NCBI GenBank assembly: GCA_902781515.1
Contig: CACZJU010000004.1
Coordinates: 62,001 to 126,000, forward strand
From: an uncultured Bacteroidales bacterium
Lineage (GTDB): Bacteria > Bacteroidota > Bacteroidia > Bacteroidales > Bacteroidaceae
DNA: 64,000 nt
Direction of reading: 5' to 3'
How positions within the stretch are numbered: position 1 is the first letter of the stretch; every line of letters starts with the position of its first letter. The notes beneath the pieces were generated by a model. It made no database searches and was not told the origin of the DNA. It saw nothing but the letters and a program-made list of their open reading frames with translations. The translations under genes were made by a program, and so were the position numbers. Positions 52,273-61,302 of this stretch are shown piece by piece.

Positions 52273-53214
52273 ATGAGTAGAATCTTTTTCAAGCAAATGC
52301 TGTTGTTGGCAACCATGTTGTTCGCAACTATAGGAGCACGTGCTCAGGACGACACTACCAGTCAGACTACTGAAGATCGTGAAGAACAGAAAAGCGGCGC
52401 TGTTGTTGAATTTGTACGTGCTGGGCGTCCTCGTATCTTGGTGGAGCAATGCGTTGGTCCCATCAACTTCACTGGGAACATCAGGAACACTCTGGCTTCA
52501 TACGGACGCGCTGAACTGGTCTATGAAGACGATGTTAAAGTTGGTGGCACTCGTATTGGCGAAAACATACGCAAGGAGGATAAAATCGTTGTCCGACTCG
52601 ATTCTGCTCAGCTGGCAGGCTTCGACTTTGTCATCGGCATGTCTTGCTCCGCTGCCACTCAGACCCACACTTCATCAACTATCCGTAACAAGAATCAGAC
52701 CTACACTTATCATAACTACACCGCTTCGCAGAACTACGCGCTTCGTCTCTATAATGCCCAGAGCAAGGAGCTGGTGCGAAAGGGCGACAGAGCCAAGACT
52801 CTTGTTTATTCTGTAGCAGGTGATTACAGGCAGCGCGTGTCCAACAGCCTTATCAATGACTTCCCACGCCAGTTACGCCGTCTCATCAACCGCACCTTCC
52901 CCGTATCAGGCAAGGTCAAGGATGTGTTTGAGCGCAGCAAGAATGTGTTCACCTCGCTTGATTTAGGTGTAAAGGACGGAGTGAATGTCAACGACGAGTT
53001 CAACATCATGATTGAGAAGGTCAAGAAGGGTGAGACCGTCATGGAACGTATTGGTCGTGGTACAGTCACTGCCGCCGGCGATGACTATGCCAGTTGCAAG
53101 TTGAAGCGTGGTGAGAAGAAAGTCCTCAAGGCTTTCCAGAAAGGCACTCCGCTGTTCTATTCCGACGAGGCTAAGCCCAACCTCGACGAGAAGGACGACA
53201 AGGACGACGACTGA
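52273..53214 (+). CDS. Secreted protein of unknown function
   Basis: A 313-residue protein with a signal peptide (MSRIFFKQMLLLATMLFATI, cleavage near ARAQ). The central part (GRPRILVEQCVGPINFTGNI, FDFVIGMSCSAATQTHT, YALRLYNAQSKELVRKG) and the C-terminal SLDLGVKDGVNVNDEFNIMIEKVKKGE...GRGTVTAAGDD resemble CsgG/LpoB- or FlgT-like periplasmic assembly proteins in outline; this is weak. The tail is very acidic (DEKDDKDDD). A TACCTTTA box at 52226-52233 could be its promoter. It converges with asnB, the stops being 2 bases apart. Confidence 0.75.
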   Translation: MSRIFFKQMLLLATMLFATIGARAQDDTTSQTTEDREEQKSGAVVEFVRAGRPRILVEQCVGPINFTGNIRNTLASYGRAELVYEDDVKVGGTRIGENIRKEDKIVVRLDSAQLAGFDFVIGMSCSAATQTHTSSTIRNKNQTYTYHNYTASQNYALRLYNAQSKELVRKGDRAKTLVYSVAGDYRQRVSNSLINDFPRQLRRLINRTFPVSGKVKDVFERSKNVFTSLDLGVKDGVNVNDEFNIMIEKVKKGETVMERIGRGTVTAAGDDYASCKLKRGEKKVLKAFQKGTPLFYSDEAKPNLDEKDDKDDD

Positions 53215-53216
53215 CG

Positions 53217-54899
53217 TTAATACGCCTGTTGGTGTACACCTTTGACGGCACGACCGCTGGGGTCGTTCATATTCTTGAAGGCGGCATCCCATTCAAGGGC
53301 GATGGCTGTGGAGCAGGCAACGCTTGATTCTTGGTTTACGCTTCGTGCCGCAGAGTCGCTGGGGAAATACTCGGCGAATATGCTGCGATAGAAATATTCC
53401 TCCTTGTTGAGTGGCGGATTGATGGGGAAGCGTTCGGCTGCGTGTGCCATCTGTTCATCGGTTACGGTCTCTGAGGTTATGCTCTTCAGAGTGTCAATCC
53501 ATGAGTAACCTACACCATCGCTGAACTGCTCCTTCTGTCTCCAAGCAATTTCTTCTGGCAGCATGTCGGCAAAAGCTTCACGCACAATCTTTTTCTCAAT
53601 GGTTGAGCCCGGACACATCTTTGCAGAAGGGTTCGTGCGCATAGCCACATCGAGGAACTCCTTGTCGAGGAATGGCACACGACCTTCTACACCCCATGCC
53701 GAAAGACTCTTGTTGGCACGCAGACAGTCGTAGAAGTGGAGTTTGGAGAGTTTTCTTACGGTTTCATCGTGGAAATCCTTTGCCGAAGGAGCTTTATGGA
53801 AGTAGAGGTAACCACCGAAAATCTCGTCGGCACCCTCGCCTGAAAGCACCATCTTGATACCCATCGATTTGATGACACGAGCCAGCAGGTACATTGGAGT
53901 GGAGGCACGCACTGTTGTGATATCGTAGGTTTCGATGAAATAAATGACATCGCGAATGGCATCGAGCCCTTCCTGAATGGTGTAGTTGATTTCGTGGTGC
54001 ACAGTGCCGATGTGGTCTGCCACAAGACGTGCCTTTGCCAAATCGGGAGCACCTTTCAGTCCTACTGCAAACGAATGGAGACGAGGCCAGTAAGCCTTCG
54101 TCTTAGAACCGTCCTCTATTCGCATCTCAGAGAATTTCTCGGCAATGGCAGAAATGACGCTACTGTCAAGACCTCCAGAGAGCAGCACTCCGTATGGAAC
54201 ATCGGACATAAGTTGACGTTTCACGGCATCCTCAAGGGCATCGTGGATGGCTGTTACGCTGGCTGGATTGTCCTTCACGGCATCATACTCAAACCAGTCG
54301 CGCTTGTAGTATCTTTCAATTTTTAATTTTGAATTTAAGGATTTTGAATTGCCATATGCGTAATGTCCTGGCAAGAAAGGTTCATATCGCTCGCATTGTC
54401 CTTCGAGAGCCTTCAGTTCGGAGGCTACATATACGGTTCCATCGCTATCATAGCCTATATAGAGTGGAATGACGCCTATTGGGTCGCGGGCAATGAGAAA
54501 CTCATTCTTCTCTTCATCATAAAGTGCAAAGGCAAAGATACCGTTCAGGTCTTCGAGAAAGTTGATACCCTTCTCACGATAAAGGGCAAGTATTACTTCG
54601 CAATCGCTACCTGTCTGGAAATCATACCGACCAGCATAACGACGACGTATCTCCTGATGGTTGTAAATCTCACCATTTACGGCGAGAACCTGCTTGCGGT
54701 CGGGCGAGAATAGTGGCTGACCTCCGCTTTCGGGGTCGACAATTGATAGTCGTTCATGGGCAAGTATGGCACTTCCGCCACAGTATATTCCACTCCAGTC
54801 AGGTCCGCGATGACGGATTTTCTGACTCATCTTCAACGCCTTCTGTCTTAGTTCTGGCGTTTGCTGCTTAATATTGAAAATACCTACGATTCCGCACAT
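53217..54899 (-). CDS. asnB: Glutamine-hydrolysing asparagine synthetase B
   Basis: A 560-residue enzyme making asparagine from aspartate with glutamine nitrogen. The N-terminal class II amidotransferase starts MCGIVGIFN with nucleophile Cys2, and RLSIVDPESGGQPL, VNGEIYNHQEIR and TGSDCEVI bind glutamine. The synthetase part carries the PP-loop YGVLLSGGLDSSVISAIA and SGEGADEIFGGYLYF. Residues about 183-195 (NSKSLNSKLKIER) are encoded by an AT-rich array at 54314-54351. It is the last gene of a probable dapF-dapL-pyrG-glmS-asnB operon. Confidence 0.96.
   Translation of the reverse strand: MCGIVGIFNIKQQTPELRQKALKMSQKIRHRGPDWSGIYCGGSAILAHERLSIVDPESGGQPLFSPDRKQVLAVNGEIYNHQEIRRRYAGRYDFQTGSDCEVILALYREKGINFLEDLNGIFAFALYDEEKNEFLIARDPIGVIPLYIGYDSDGTVYVASELKALEGQCERYEPFLPGHYAYGNSKSLNSKLKIERYYKRDWFEYDAVKDNPASVTAIHDALEDAVKRQLMSDVPYGVLLSGGLDSSVISAIAEKFSEMRIEDGSKTKAYWPRLHSFAVGLKGAPDLAKARLVADHIGTVHHEINYTIQEGLDAIRDVIYFIETYDITTVRASTPMYLLARVIKSMGIKMVLSGEGADEIFGGYLYFHKAPSAKDFHDETVRKLSKLHFYDCLRANKSLSAWGVEGRVPFLDKEFLDVAMRTNPSAKMCPGSTIEKKIVREAFADMLPEEIAWRQKEQFSDGVGYSWIDTLKSITSETVTDEQMAHAAERFPINPPLNKEEYFYRSIFAEYFPSDSAARSVNQESSVACSTAIALEWDAAFKNMNDPSGRAVKGVHQQAY
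54314..54351. repeat. AT-rich array inside asnB
   Basis: Plus-strand units of the type TTTTAATTTTGAATTT are read through on the minus strand as NSKSLNSKLKIE, between the amidotransferase and synthetase domains. Confidence 0.7.
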
Positions 54900-54932
54900 G
54901 TTAGTTTATGGTTTACGGTTTACAGTTTAAAG

Positions 54933-56801
54933 TTATTCTACGGTGACGCTCTTGGCGAGGTTGCGAGGACGGTCAACATCCTTGCCCTTGCAAACAGCGA
55001 TGTGGTAGGCCAGAAGCTGTAATGGTATGCTGGCGATGAGGGGTTGGAAGCATTCGAGGGTGTCGGGCAGGGTGATTACGTGGTCGGCGAACTTCTGTAT
55101 CTGTTGGTCGCCTTCAGTTACCAATGCTGTAACACGACCACCACGGGCACGCACTTCCTGAATGTTTGAGATTACTTTTTCATACAGCCTGTCGCGAGTA
55201 GCAATGACGAATACCGGCATTTCCGAATCGATGAGGGCAATGGGACCGTGCTTCATTTCGGCTGCAGGATAGCCTTCGGCATGTATGTAGCTGATTTCCT
55301 TTAGTTTCAAAGCACCCTCCAGAGCCAACGGATAGTTGTAGCCGCGTCCCAGATACAGACAATTCTTTGCGTAGGTGAAGATGGGCGCAAGGCGTTCTAT
55401 CTGTTCGTTTGTCTTCAGGGTTTGCTCCATCTTTTCGGGAATGAGAGTCAGTTCCTTCACCATACTATGATATAGCTCGTCGGAAATGGTCTGACGCTCC
55501 TTTGCTAAGCATAGCGCCAGCATCGAAAGTACGGTAACCTGACCTGTGAAGGCCTTAGTGGACGCTACGCCGATTTCCGGTCCTACGTGAATGTATGTTC
55601 CAGTGTCTGTGGCGCGTGGAATGCTGCTGCCAATGGCGTTGCAGATACCATAGATGAAGGCTCCCTGTTCCTTTGCCAACTGAATGGCAGCCAGCGTGTC
55701 GGCAGTCTCGCCGCTCTGTGAGATGGCGATGACGACATCGTCTTTGTTTACTACAGGATTGCGGTAACGGAACTCAGAAGCATATTCCACTTCGCAGGGA
55801 ATGCGACACAGTTGCTCGAAAAGCTGCTTACCGATGAGACCTGCGTGCCAAGATGTTCCGCAAGCCACGATGATGATACGTTTAGCACCCAGCAATTGTT
55901 GTCGGTAGTCTATCATTGCAGAGAGCGTAACGTTGTCGCCCTCCACATTTATGCGTCCTCGCATACAGTTCTGCAGACACTCCGGCTGTTCGAAAATCTC
56001 CTTCAGCATGAAGTGACTGTAGCCGCCTTTCTCTATCTGTCCAAGGTCTATATCCACCTTTTTCACCTTCAGCTCCTGTTCCTCGCCAAGGATGCTCAAT
56101 ATTTTCAGTCCTTCATCTTCATTTTCACCGTTCGGGCTCTTAACCCTGATAACAGCGATGTTGCCGTCCTCCAGATACACCACCTTGTCCGTGTAGTCGA
56201 TGATAGGACTTGCATCGGAGCCGAGGAAGAACTCACTATCGCCGATGCCCACTACCAGCGGACTCTGCTTGCGTGCGGCGATAATCTGGTAAGGATCGCG
56301 CTTGTCAACGATGGCAATGGCATAGGCACCGATTACCTGATGCAAGGCTACCTGAACGGCTTCGAGTAGCGACAGATTCTTTTTATCCATGATGTACTCC
56401 ACAAGTTGCACCAGCACCTCAGTGTCGGTGTCGCTCTTGAAGGTCACACCATTAGCCTGCAGTTTTGCCTTTATGCCTGCATAGTTCTCTATGATGCCGT
56501 TGTGTATAATGGCGAGATTGCGACTCGTGGAGTAGTGAGGATGGGCATTTCGCGCCGATGGCTCGCCGTGTGTTGCCCAACGCGTATGAGCTATGCCCAC
56601 ACATCCGGTCACATCCTTGTCGCTGCAATATTCCGTCAGGTTGTCAACTTTTCCTTTCGTCTTATAGACATTCAGGTTGCCGTTATCACCAATCATGGCC
56701 ACGCCGGCACTGTCGTAACCACGATATTCCAATCTTTTCAGTCCCTTAATCAATATTGGATAGGCACGCTTAGTGCCGATATATCCTACAATTCCACACA
56801 T
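54933..56801 (-). CDS. glmS: Glutamine-fructose-6-phosphate aminotransferase
   Basis: A 622-residue enzyme forming glucosamine-6-phosphate, the entry to peptidoglycan and lipid A amino sugars. The amidotransferase domain begins MCGIVGYIGT with Cys2, then RWATHGEPSARNAHPH and HNGIIENY. Two SIS domains follow (IVACGTSWHAGLIGKQLFE, ISQSGETADTLAAI, YLGRGYNYPLALEGALKLKEISYIHAEGYPAAEMKHGPIALID). It ends LAKSVTVE as usual. Gaps are 33 bases to asnB and 71 to pyrG. No glmS ribozyme-like element is visible in the short upstream gap. Confidence 0.97.
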   Translation of the reverse strand: MCGIVGYIGTKRAYPILIKGLKRLEYRGYDSAGVAMIGDNGNLNVYKTKGKVDNLTEYCSDKDVTGCVGIAHTRWATHGEPSARNAHPHYSTSRNLAIIHNGIIENYAGIKAKLQANGVTFKSDTDTEVLVQLVEYIMDKKNLSLLEAVQVALHQVIGAYAIAIVDKRDPYQIIAARKQSPLVVGIGDSEFFLGSDASPIIDYTDKVVYLEDGNIAVIRVKSPNGENEDEGLKILSILGEEQELKVKKVDIDLGQIEKGGYSHFMLKEIFEQPECLQNCMRGRINVEGDNVTLSAMIDYRQQLLGAKRIIIVACGTSWHAGLIGKQLFEQLCRIPCEVEYASEFRYRNPVVNKDDVVIAISQSGETADTLAAIQLAKEQGAFIYGICNAIGSSIPRATDTGTYIHVGPEIGVASTKAFTGQVTVLSMLALCLAKERQTISDELYHSMVKELTLIPEKMEQTLKTNEQIERLAPIFTYAKNCLYLGRGYNYPLALEGALKLKEISYIHAEGYPAAEMKHGPIALIDSEMPVFVIATRDRLYEKVISNIQEVRARGGRVTALVTEGDQQIQKFADHVITLPDTLECFQPLIASIPLQLLAYHIAVCKGKDVDRPRNLAKSVTVE

Positions 56802-56802
56802 A

Positions 56803-56895
56803 TTTAAACTCTTAAACTCTTAAACTACTAAGCTACTAAGCCTTTAAACTTTAAACTTTCAACTTTCAACTTTCAACTTTCGCGCTCCGCGCTCC
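56803..56895. repeat. Composite tandem array between pyrG and glmS
   Basis: From left to right: TTAAACTC units, CTACTAAG units, TTTAAACT units, three or four TTTCAAC (7-bp) units, then CGCGCTC-type units. The pyrG stop (56873-56875) falls inside the TTTCAAC block, and the last residues of PyrG are encoded by the CGCGCTC block. Confidence 0.85.
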
Positions 56896-58528
56896 GCGCC
56901 GCATCTATAAAACTCATAAACAGAGGGTGGGGGTGAAGTACCGTTGAGGAGTATTCCGGATGGAACTGAGTTCCGATGTACCAACGCTTTTCCGGAATTT
57001 CCACCACCTCCACCAGATTGGCAACGGGGTTGATGCCCACGCACTTCATTCCTGCAGCCTCGTATTCTTTCATATATTTATTATTGAACTCATAACGATG
57101 CCTGTGCCTTTCACTGACAATAGGACCATCTCCCTGCTCTCCATTATAGGAGGGGCTGGGGGTAGGCCTATAGGCCTCTGCCACGCGGCTTCCCTCGACC
57201 AGTTTGCACTCGTAGGCGCCCAATCGCATCGTTCCGCCCATTTCCGTGATGTTTTTCTGTTCCTCCATCATGTCAATGACGTTGTGAGGAGTCTTTTCGT
57301 CAAGCTCGGAGCTGTTGGCGTCCTTGTAGCCCAGCACGTTACGGGCAAACTCTATGACCATAATCTGCATACCGAGACAGATTCCGAATGTAGGAATGTC
57401 GTGGGTGCGTGTATATTCTGCCGCTACGATTTTTCCCTCCGTACCTCTCTTTCCGAAGCCCGGACAAATCACCACTCCAGCCATACCGCTTAATTTCTCG
57501 GCGATATTGTCGGCGGTGATGTCTTCGCTGTTGATGAAGTGCAGCTCGGTTTTCACATCTTTGTATATCCCTGCCAGGTTGAGGCTCTCGCGGATGCTCT
57601 TGTAGGCATCCTGCAGGTCGTATTTCCCGACAAGTGCAATGGGGACAATGCGAGTGGCATTGCGTTGTTTTTCAAGAAATTCGTGCCAAGGTCTCATTGC
57701 GGGCGTTTCTCCCACAGGAATGCCGATTTTACGCATTATTGCAGCGTCAAGACCCTGTTTCTGCATGTTCACAGGCACTTCGTAGATGCTTGGCATATCC
57801 TCGCTCTGAACCACACATTCGAGGTCAACATTGCAGAACGATGCAACCTTCAGGCGTAGCGAATCGTCGAGGTGACGTTCCGTACGCAGAACCAGAATGT
57901 CGGGTTGTATTCCCATGCTCTGCAGTTCCTTCACGGAATGCTGAGTGGGCTTCGTCTTCAGTTCATCGGCAGCCTTCAGATACGGCACGTAAGTCAGGTG
58001 AACGCACACGGCATTGCGCCCCAATTCCCAACGCAACTGTCGGATGGCTTCCATGAACGGCGCACTCTCGATGTCGCCAATCGTACCGCCAACCTCCGTA
58101 ATCACAAAGTCCAAATCCTCCCCAAGCCCCTCGCGCAGCATTCTGCGTTTAATCTCGTCAGTGATGTGCGGCACCACTTGGATGGTCTTTCCAAGATAGT
58201 CGCCGTGGCGCTCGCGGTCGATTACCGTCTTGTAGATGCGTCCTGTAGTTATGCTGTTGTCGCGTGTGGTTTCTATACCCGTGAATCGCTCGTAATGACC
58301 GAGGTCGAGGTCGGTTTCCATACCGTCGGCAGTAACATAGCATTCCCCGTGTTCATAGGGATTCAGTGTCCCTGGGTCAATGTTGATGTAGGGGTCGAAT
58401 TTCTGTATAGTTACCTTGTAGCCGCGTGCCTGCAGCAACTTGCCTATGCTAGCAGAGATGATACCCTTTCCAAGCGAGGAAACCACGCCGCCCGTGACGA
58501 AAATGTATTTTGTATTCACCTTAACCAA
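56873..58528 (-). CDS. pyrG: CTP synthase
   Basis: A 551-residue enzyme converting UTP to CTP with glutamine. The synthetase domain starts KYIFVTGGVVSSLGKGIISASIGKLLQARG and has KFDPYINIDPGTLNPYEHGE. The class I amidotransferase domain has GFGKRGTEGKI and the nucleophile elbow FGICLGMQ with cysteine, plus IGTQFHPE with histidine. The protein is somewhat long: a GC-rich element (57132-57168) inserts PTPSPSYNGEQGDG near residues 454-466, just before the conserved ERHRHRYEFNN, and the C-terminal SAERES is encoded by tandem repeats. Confidence 0.96.
   Translation of the reverse strand: MVKVNTKYIFVTGGVVSSLGKGIISASIGKLLQARGYKVTIQKFDPYINIDPGTLNPYEHGECYVTADGMETDLDLGHYERFTGIETTRDNSITTGRIYKTVIDRERHGDYLGKTIQVVPHITDEIKRRMLREGLGEDLDFVITEVGGTIGDIESAPFMEAIRQLRWELGRNAVCVHLTYVPYLKAADELKTKPTQHSVKELQSMGIQPDILVLRTERHLDDSLRLKVASFCNVDLECVVQSEDMPSIYEVPVNMQKQGLDAAIMRKIGIPVGETPAMRPWHEFLEKQRNATRIVPIALVGKYDLQDAYKSIRESLNLAGIYKDVKTELHFINSEDITADNIAEKLSGMAGVVICPGFGKRGTEGKIVAAEYTRTHDIPTFGICLGMQIMVIEFARNVLGYKDANSSELDEKTPHNVIDMMEEQKNITEMGGTMRLGAYECKLVEGSRVAEAYRPTPSPSYNGEQGDGPIVSERHRHRYEFNNKYMKEYEAAGMKCVGINPVANLVEVVEIPEKRWYIGTQFHPEYSSTVLHPHPLFMSFIDAARSAERES
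57132..57168 (-). repeat. GC-rich mini-element inside pyrG
   Basis: On the coding strand it reads ACCCCCAGCCCCTCCTATAA and onward to GGAGAGCAGGG, related to the CCCCCT...AGGGGG elements of this window. It is in frame and encodes PTPSPSYNGEQG. Confidence 0.7.
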
Positions 58529-58555
58529 ACTAATACTAATTTTCCTTTTTACCTT

Positions 58556-59794
58556 TTAAACTTTACGACTCCACTTCGCTATGCGGTCGAGAGCCTCTTC
58601 CGTCTTCTCGTGGTTGCCGAATGCCGTGAATCGTACATAGCCCTCGCCCGATGGACCGAAGCCCACACCAGGTGTACAAACGACGTTGGCTCCATAGAGA
58701 AGGTTCTCAAAGAAATGCCACGAATCAAAGCCATCGGGTATGCGCATCCAGATGTAAGGAGCGTTCTCGCCGCCGTAGCATTCGAAACCTAACGAGCGCA
58801 GTGTTGACAGCATCTTGTGCGAATTCTGCATGTAGTAGTCGATGGTGGCTTTCACCTGCTCTTTGCCTTCGGGGGTGTAGATGGCTTCCGCTGCACGCTG
58901 CGAGATGTAACTTGTGCCGTTGAATTTCGTGCACTGACGACGATACCATAGTGGATTCAGGGGCACGCGCTCGCCTGTGAGCGTAGCTGCTGTCAGGTCT
59001 TTCGGTACAATGGTGTAACCGCAACGAACACCGGTGAAACCGGCTGTTTTTGAAAAACTATGGAACTCTATGGCGCACTTGCGAGCTCCTCTTATCTCGT
59101 AGATGCTGTGCGGAATTGTGTCGTCTTGGATGTAAGCCTGATAGGCTGCGTCGTAGAAGATTATGGTGTCGTTGTGCAGGGCGTAGTTTACCCACTTGCG
59201 AAGCTCTTCTTTCGAAATTACGGTTCCCGTGGGGTTGTTGGGATAGCACAGGTAGATGACATCAACGCGGCGGTCGGGAATTTCCGGCACAAATCCGTTC
59301 TTCGCGTTGCAGGGCATATATATTACATTCGACCATCGTCCGTCCTCGCCTTTCAGTCCTGCACGTCCAATCATCGCATTGGAATCTATGTAAACAGGAT
59401 AGATGGGGTCGGTGACGGCAATGGAATTGTCCCAGCGGATAAGTTCCTGAATGTTTCCGGTGTCGGACTTTGCACCGTCGTTTATGAATATCTCATCGAG
59501 GTCCAGATGTATGCCTCGTGGCAGAAAGTCGTTCTTCAGTATCGCTTCGCGCAGGAAGTCATATCCCTGTTCCGGACCATAGCCTCTGAATCCCTCAAAA
59601 GTGCCCATTTCATCGGCTGCTTTGTGCATTGCCTCCACGACGGCAGGGCACAGAGGCTGTGTCACATCTCCTATGCCGAGTGAGATGACATCGGCTTTGG
59701 GATGCATCACTTTGAAGGCATTCACCTTCTTTGCTATGTCTGCGAACAGGTAGTTGTTCGGTAATTTCAGGAAATGGTCGTTAACTAAAGCCAT
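58556..59794 (-). CDS. dapL: LL-diaminopimelate aminotransferase
   Basis: A 412-residue PLP enzyme converting tetrahydrodipicolinate directly to LL-diaminopimelate for lysine and peptidoglycan. LPNNYLFADIAKKVNAF, ISLGIGDVTQPLCPAVVEAM, FEGFRGYGPEQGYDFLREAI and FINDGAKSDTGNIQEL are DapL signatures. The PLP lysine is in EFHSFSKTAGFTGVRCGYTIVP. DapL use is typical of Bacteroidetes, replacing DapC/D/E. The gap to dapF is 17 bases and to pyrG 27 bases. Confidence 0.97.
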   Translation of the reverse strand: MALVNDHFLKLPNNYLFADIAKKVNAFKVMHPKADVISLGIGDVTQPLCPAVVEAMHKAADEMGTFEGFRGYGPEQGYDFLREAILKNDFLPRGIHLDLDEIFINDGAKSDTGNIQELIRWDNSIAVTDPIYPVYIDSNAMIGRAGLKGEDGRWSNVIYMPCNAKNGFVPEIPDRRVDVIYLCYPNNPTGTVISKEELRKWVNYALHNDTIIFYDAAYQAYIQDDTIPHSIYEIRGARKCAIEFHSFSKTAGFTGVRCGYTIVPKDLTAATLTGERVPLNPLWYRRQCTKFNGTSYISQRAAEAIYTPEGKEQVKATIDYYMQNSHKMLSTLRSLGFECYGGENAPYIWMRIPDGFDSWHFFENLLYGANVVCTPGVGFGPSGEGYVRFTAFGNHEKTEEALDRIAKWSRKV

Positions 59795-59811
59795 ATATTG
59801 TCGTTTGATAA

Positions 59812-60681
59812 TTATATTTCGATTTCACCGTCAAAAACGAAGGTTGCAGGGCCTGTCATATAGACGTGGTTGTCGTCTTTGCTCCACTCAATACTGAGTG
59901 TTCCTCCGTCCATCTCAATGTCTGCCTTACGTCCGTTGCGCCCCGTCACGGCGGCTGCCACAGCGGTGGCGCAAGCTCCTGTGCCGCAGGCTTGTGTGAT
60001 GCCGCTTCCACGTTCCCATACTCTGGTGCGGAAAGCAATCCCCTCCCAACCTCTCCGGGGGGAGGTTTCTTTACCCTTCAACGCACTCATGTTCCCCTCG
60101 GGGGATGAAAGAGGGGTCGCAAACTCTATGTTGCAGCGTTGTGGGAATGCAGGATGTATTTCAAGCTTCGGTCCCGTTTCGCCTACTTGGTCAATGTCGT
60201 CTGTGAATATGACGTAGTGCGGATTTCCCATGCTTACAAAACATCCCTCTGGCAGCGTTTCACCACAGGGTGCGAACTGCTCTGGATTCTCCAGTACTGG
60301 TTCACCCATATCCACCGTCACGCTCTTTACGACACCGTCTTCTACGTGCAACTGGAGCACCTTCACTCCTGACAGCGTGAGTAGTCGGATTGTCGTTTTG
60401 TTGGTTAAATGACGTTCGTACAGGTATTTCCCGATACAACGACTGGCGTTGCCGCACATCATGGCCTCGCTGCCGTCGGCATTGAAGATTCGCATGGAAA
60501 AGTCGGCACTTGGTTCCGTGCTGCGGTCGATAAGAACCAGTCCGTCCGAACCAATACCTTTGTTCCTGTTGCTCCATCTGATAGCCGCAGCCGCAGGGTC
60601 GGCAATAGGGTGGCGCGATACATCGACGTAGATGTAGTCGTTGCCGCAACCATGCATCTTTGTGAACGCTATCTTACTCAT
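59812..60681 (-). CDS. dapF: Diaminopimelate epimerase
   Basis: A 289-residue enzyme converting LL- to meso-diaminopimelate. [15 protein letters not shown], the first catalytic cysteine in [14 protein letters not shown] and the second in [17 protein letters not shown] are present. It is about 15-20 residues longer than usual: residues about 189-214 ([25 protein letters not shown]) are encoded by two back-to-back GC-rich palindromic elements (60040-60116) placed just before RTRVWERG. It leads the minus-strand operon. Confidence 0.95.
   Translation of the reverse strand: MSKIAFTKMHGCGNDYIYVDVSRHPIADPAAAAIRWSNRNKGIGSDGLVLIDRSTEPSADFSMRIFNADGSEAMMCGNASRCIGKYLYERHLTNKTTIRLLTLSGVKVLQLHVEDGVVKSVTVDMGEPVLENPEQFAPCGETLPEGCFVSMGNPHYVIFTDDIDQVGETGPKLEIHPAFPQRCNIEFATPLSSPEGNMSALKGKETSPRRGWEGIAFRTRVWERGSGITQACGTGACATAVAAAVTGRNGRKADIEMDGGTLSIEWSKDDNHVYMTGPATFVFDGEIEI
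60040..60116 (-). repeat. Pair of GC-rich mini-elements inside dapF
   Basis: Plus-strand segments CCCTCCCAACCTCTCCGGGG (with GGAGG following, 60041-60065) and CCCCTCGGGGGATGAAAGAG (60095-60114) are both palindromic C/G blocks of the same type as those in GH127, aminopeptidase P and pyrG. Both are read in frame. Confidence 0.75.
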
Positions 60682-60698
60682 ATTGCACTAATTCAATG

Positions 60699-60706
60699 CA
60701 AAGTTA
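60699..60706 (-). promoter_or_regulatory. Putative -7 box of the dapF operon
   Basis: The complement reads TAACTTTG, followed by C, 18 bases before the dapF start. Confidence 0.65.
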
Positions 60707-60822
60707 ATACAAAATTCTCGTCTAATTGCGAATTTTGCCCCATTTTTGAAACTACAAACACTAATAAAATAACAAATCATTATTTTTTACATCACTTTTA
60801 TAACGATTTATTATTATAACAC

Positions 60823-60866
60823 ACAAAAATCCCCCCACAATCTTTCAATCTGAAAGTTGTAGGGGA
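60823..60866 (-). terminator. Terminator for leftward transcription through the repeat island
   Basis: On the minus strand CCCC.ACAA.CTTTC pairs with GAAAG.TTGT.GGGG (two mismatches) and is followed by ATTTTTGTG. It would end transcripts coming from the 61303-62046 gene before the dapF promoter. Confidence 0.65.
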
Positions 60867-60869
60867 ATT

Positions 60870-61010
60870 TGATGCTTCGCATCGAGCGCTGCGCGATTAC
60901 TTATTCTCTCATTTTCGATAAGCTGGGCAGCTTATCAACGAAGGTTCTAGGCCTTATGGCCACAGGTTAAGTTAACCTTTGACTGTATGTTAAGTTAATA
61001 TTCTGTCGCA
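60870..61010. repeat. Second copy of the palindromic repeat island
   Basis: GCGCTGCGCGATTACTTA (60888-60905) is an inverted relative of the CGCTTGCG...AAGTAATCG repeats at 9635 and 32696. CTAGGCCTTATGGCCACAGG and the following TTAAGTTAACCTT (60947-60979) match 32603-32635 at 30 of 33 positions. TTAAGTTAATATTC follows. No gene is present. Confidence 0.75.
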
Positions 61011-61080
61011 TGAGGTGCAATGACTTTCATTAGCAGTTGCAATCAACTTATTTTCAATATTTTAGTAGTAAGTAGGGATG

Positions 61081-61290
61081 GTAGTATGGGGTGCCGCAGT
61101 GCGTTACGCGTTACGCGTTACAATTAAAATATTGGCACCCCCTTACTAAGCTATATATAGGCTTATAATAATATTATAATATTATTATAAAATATTATTA
61201 ATAATAAATTATTACTACAATCTATCTACTCAGGGTATGACCACGCAATTTTAAAACTGTAATGTGTAACGTGTAACGCGCAAGATGCTT
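61081..61290. repeat. AT-rich palindromic region bracketed by inverted GCGTTAC arrays
   Basis: Three GCGTTAC units (61101-61121) on the left face two GTGTAAC units (61264-61277) in inverse orientation on the right. GGGGTGCC (61088-61095) pairs with GGCACCCC (61134-61141). The centre (61150-61216) is almost pure A/T with TTATAATATTATTATAA-type palindromes. No gene is visible. Confidence 0.65.
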
Positions 61291-61302
61291 CGCTTTAATC
61301 CT

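Noticed and set aside
57872-58792. 306-aa plus-strand frame over pyrG and dapL
   Set aside because: It crosses two well-identified minus-strand genes and their gap, so it is a shadow frame.
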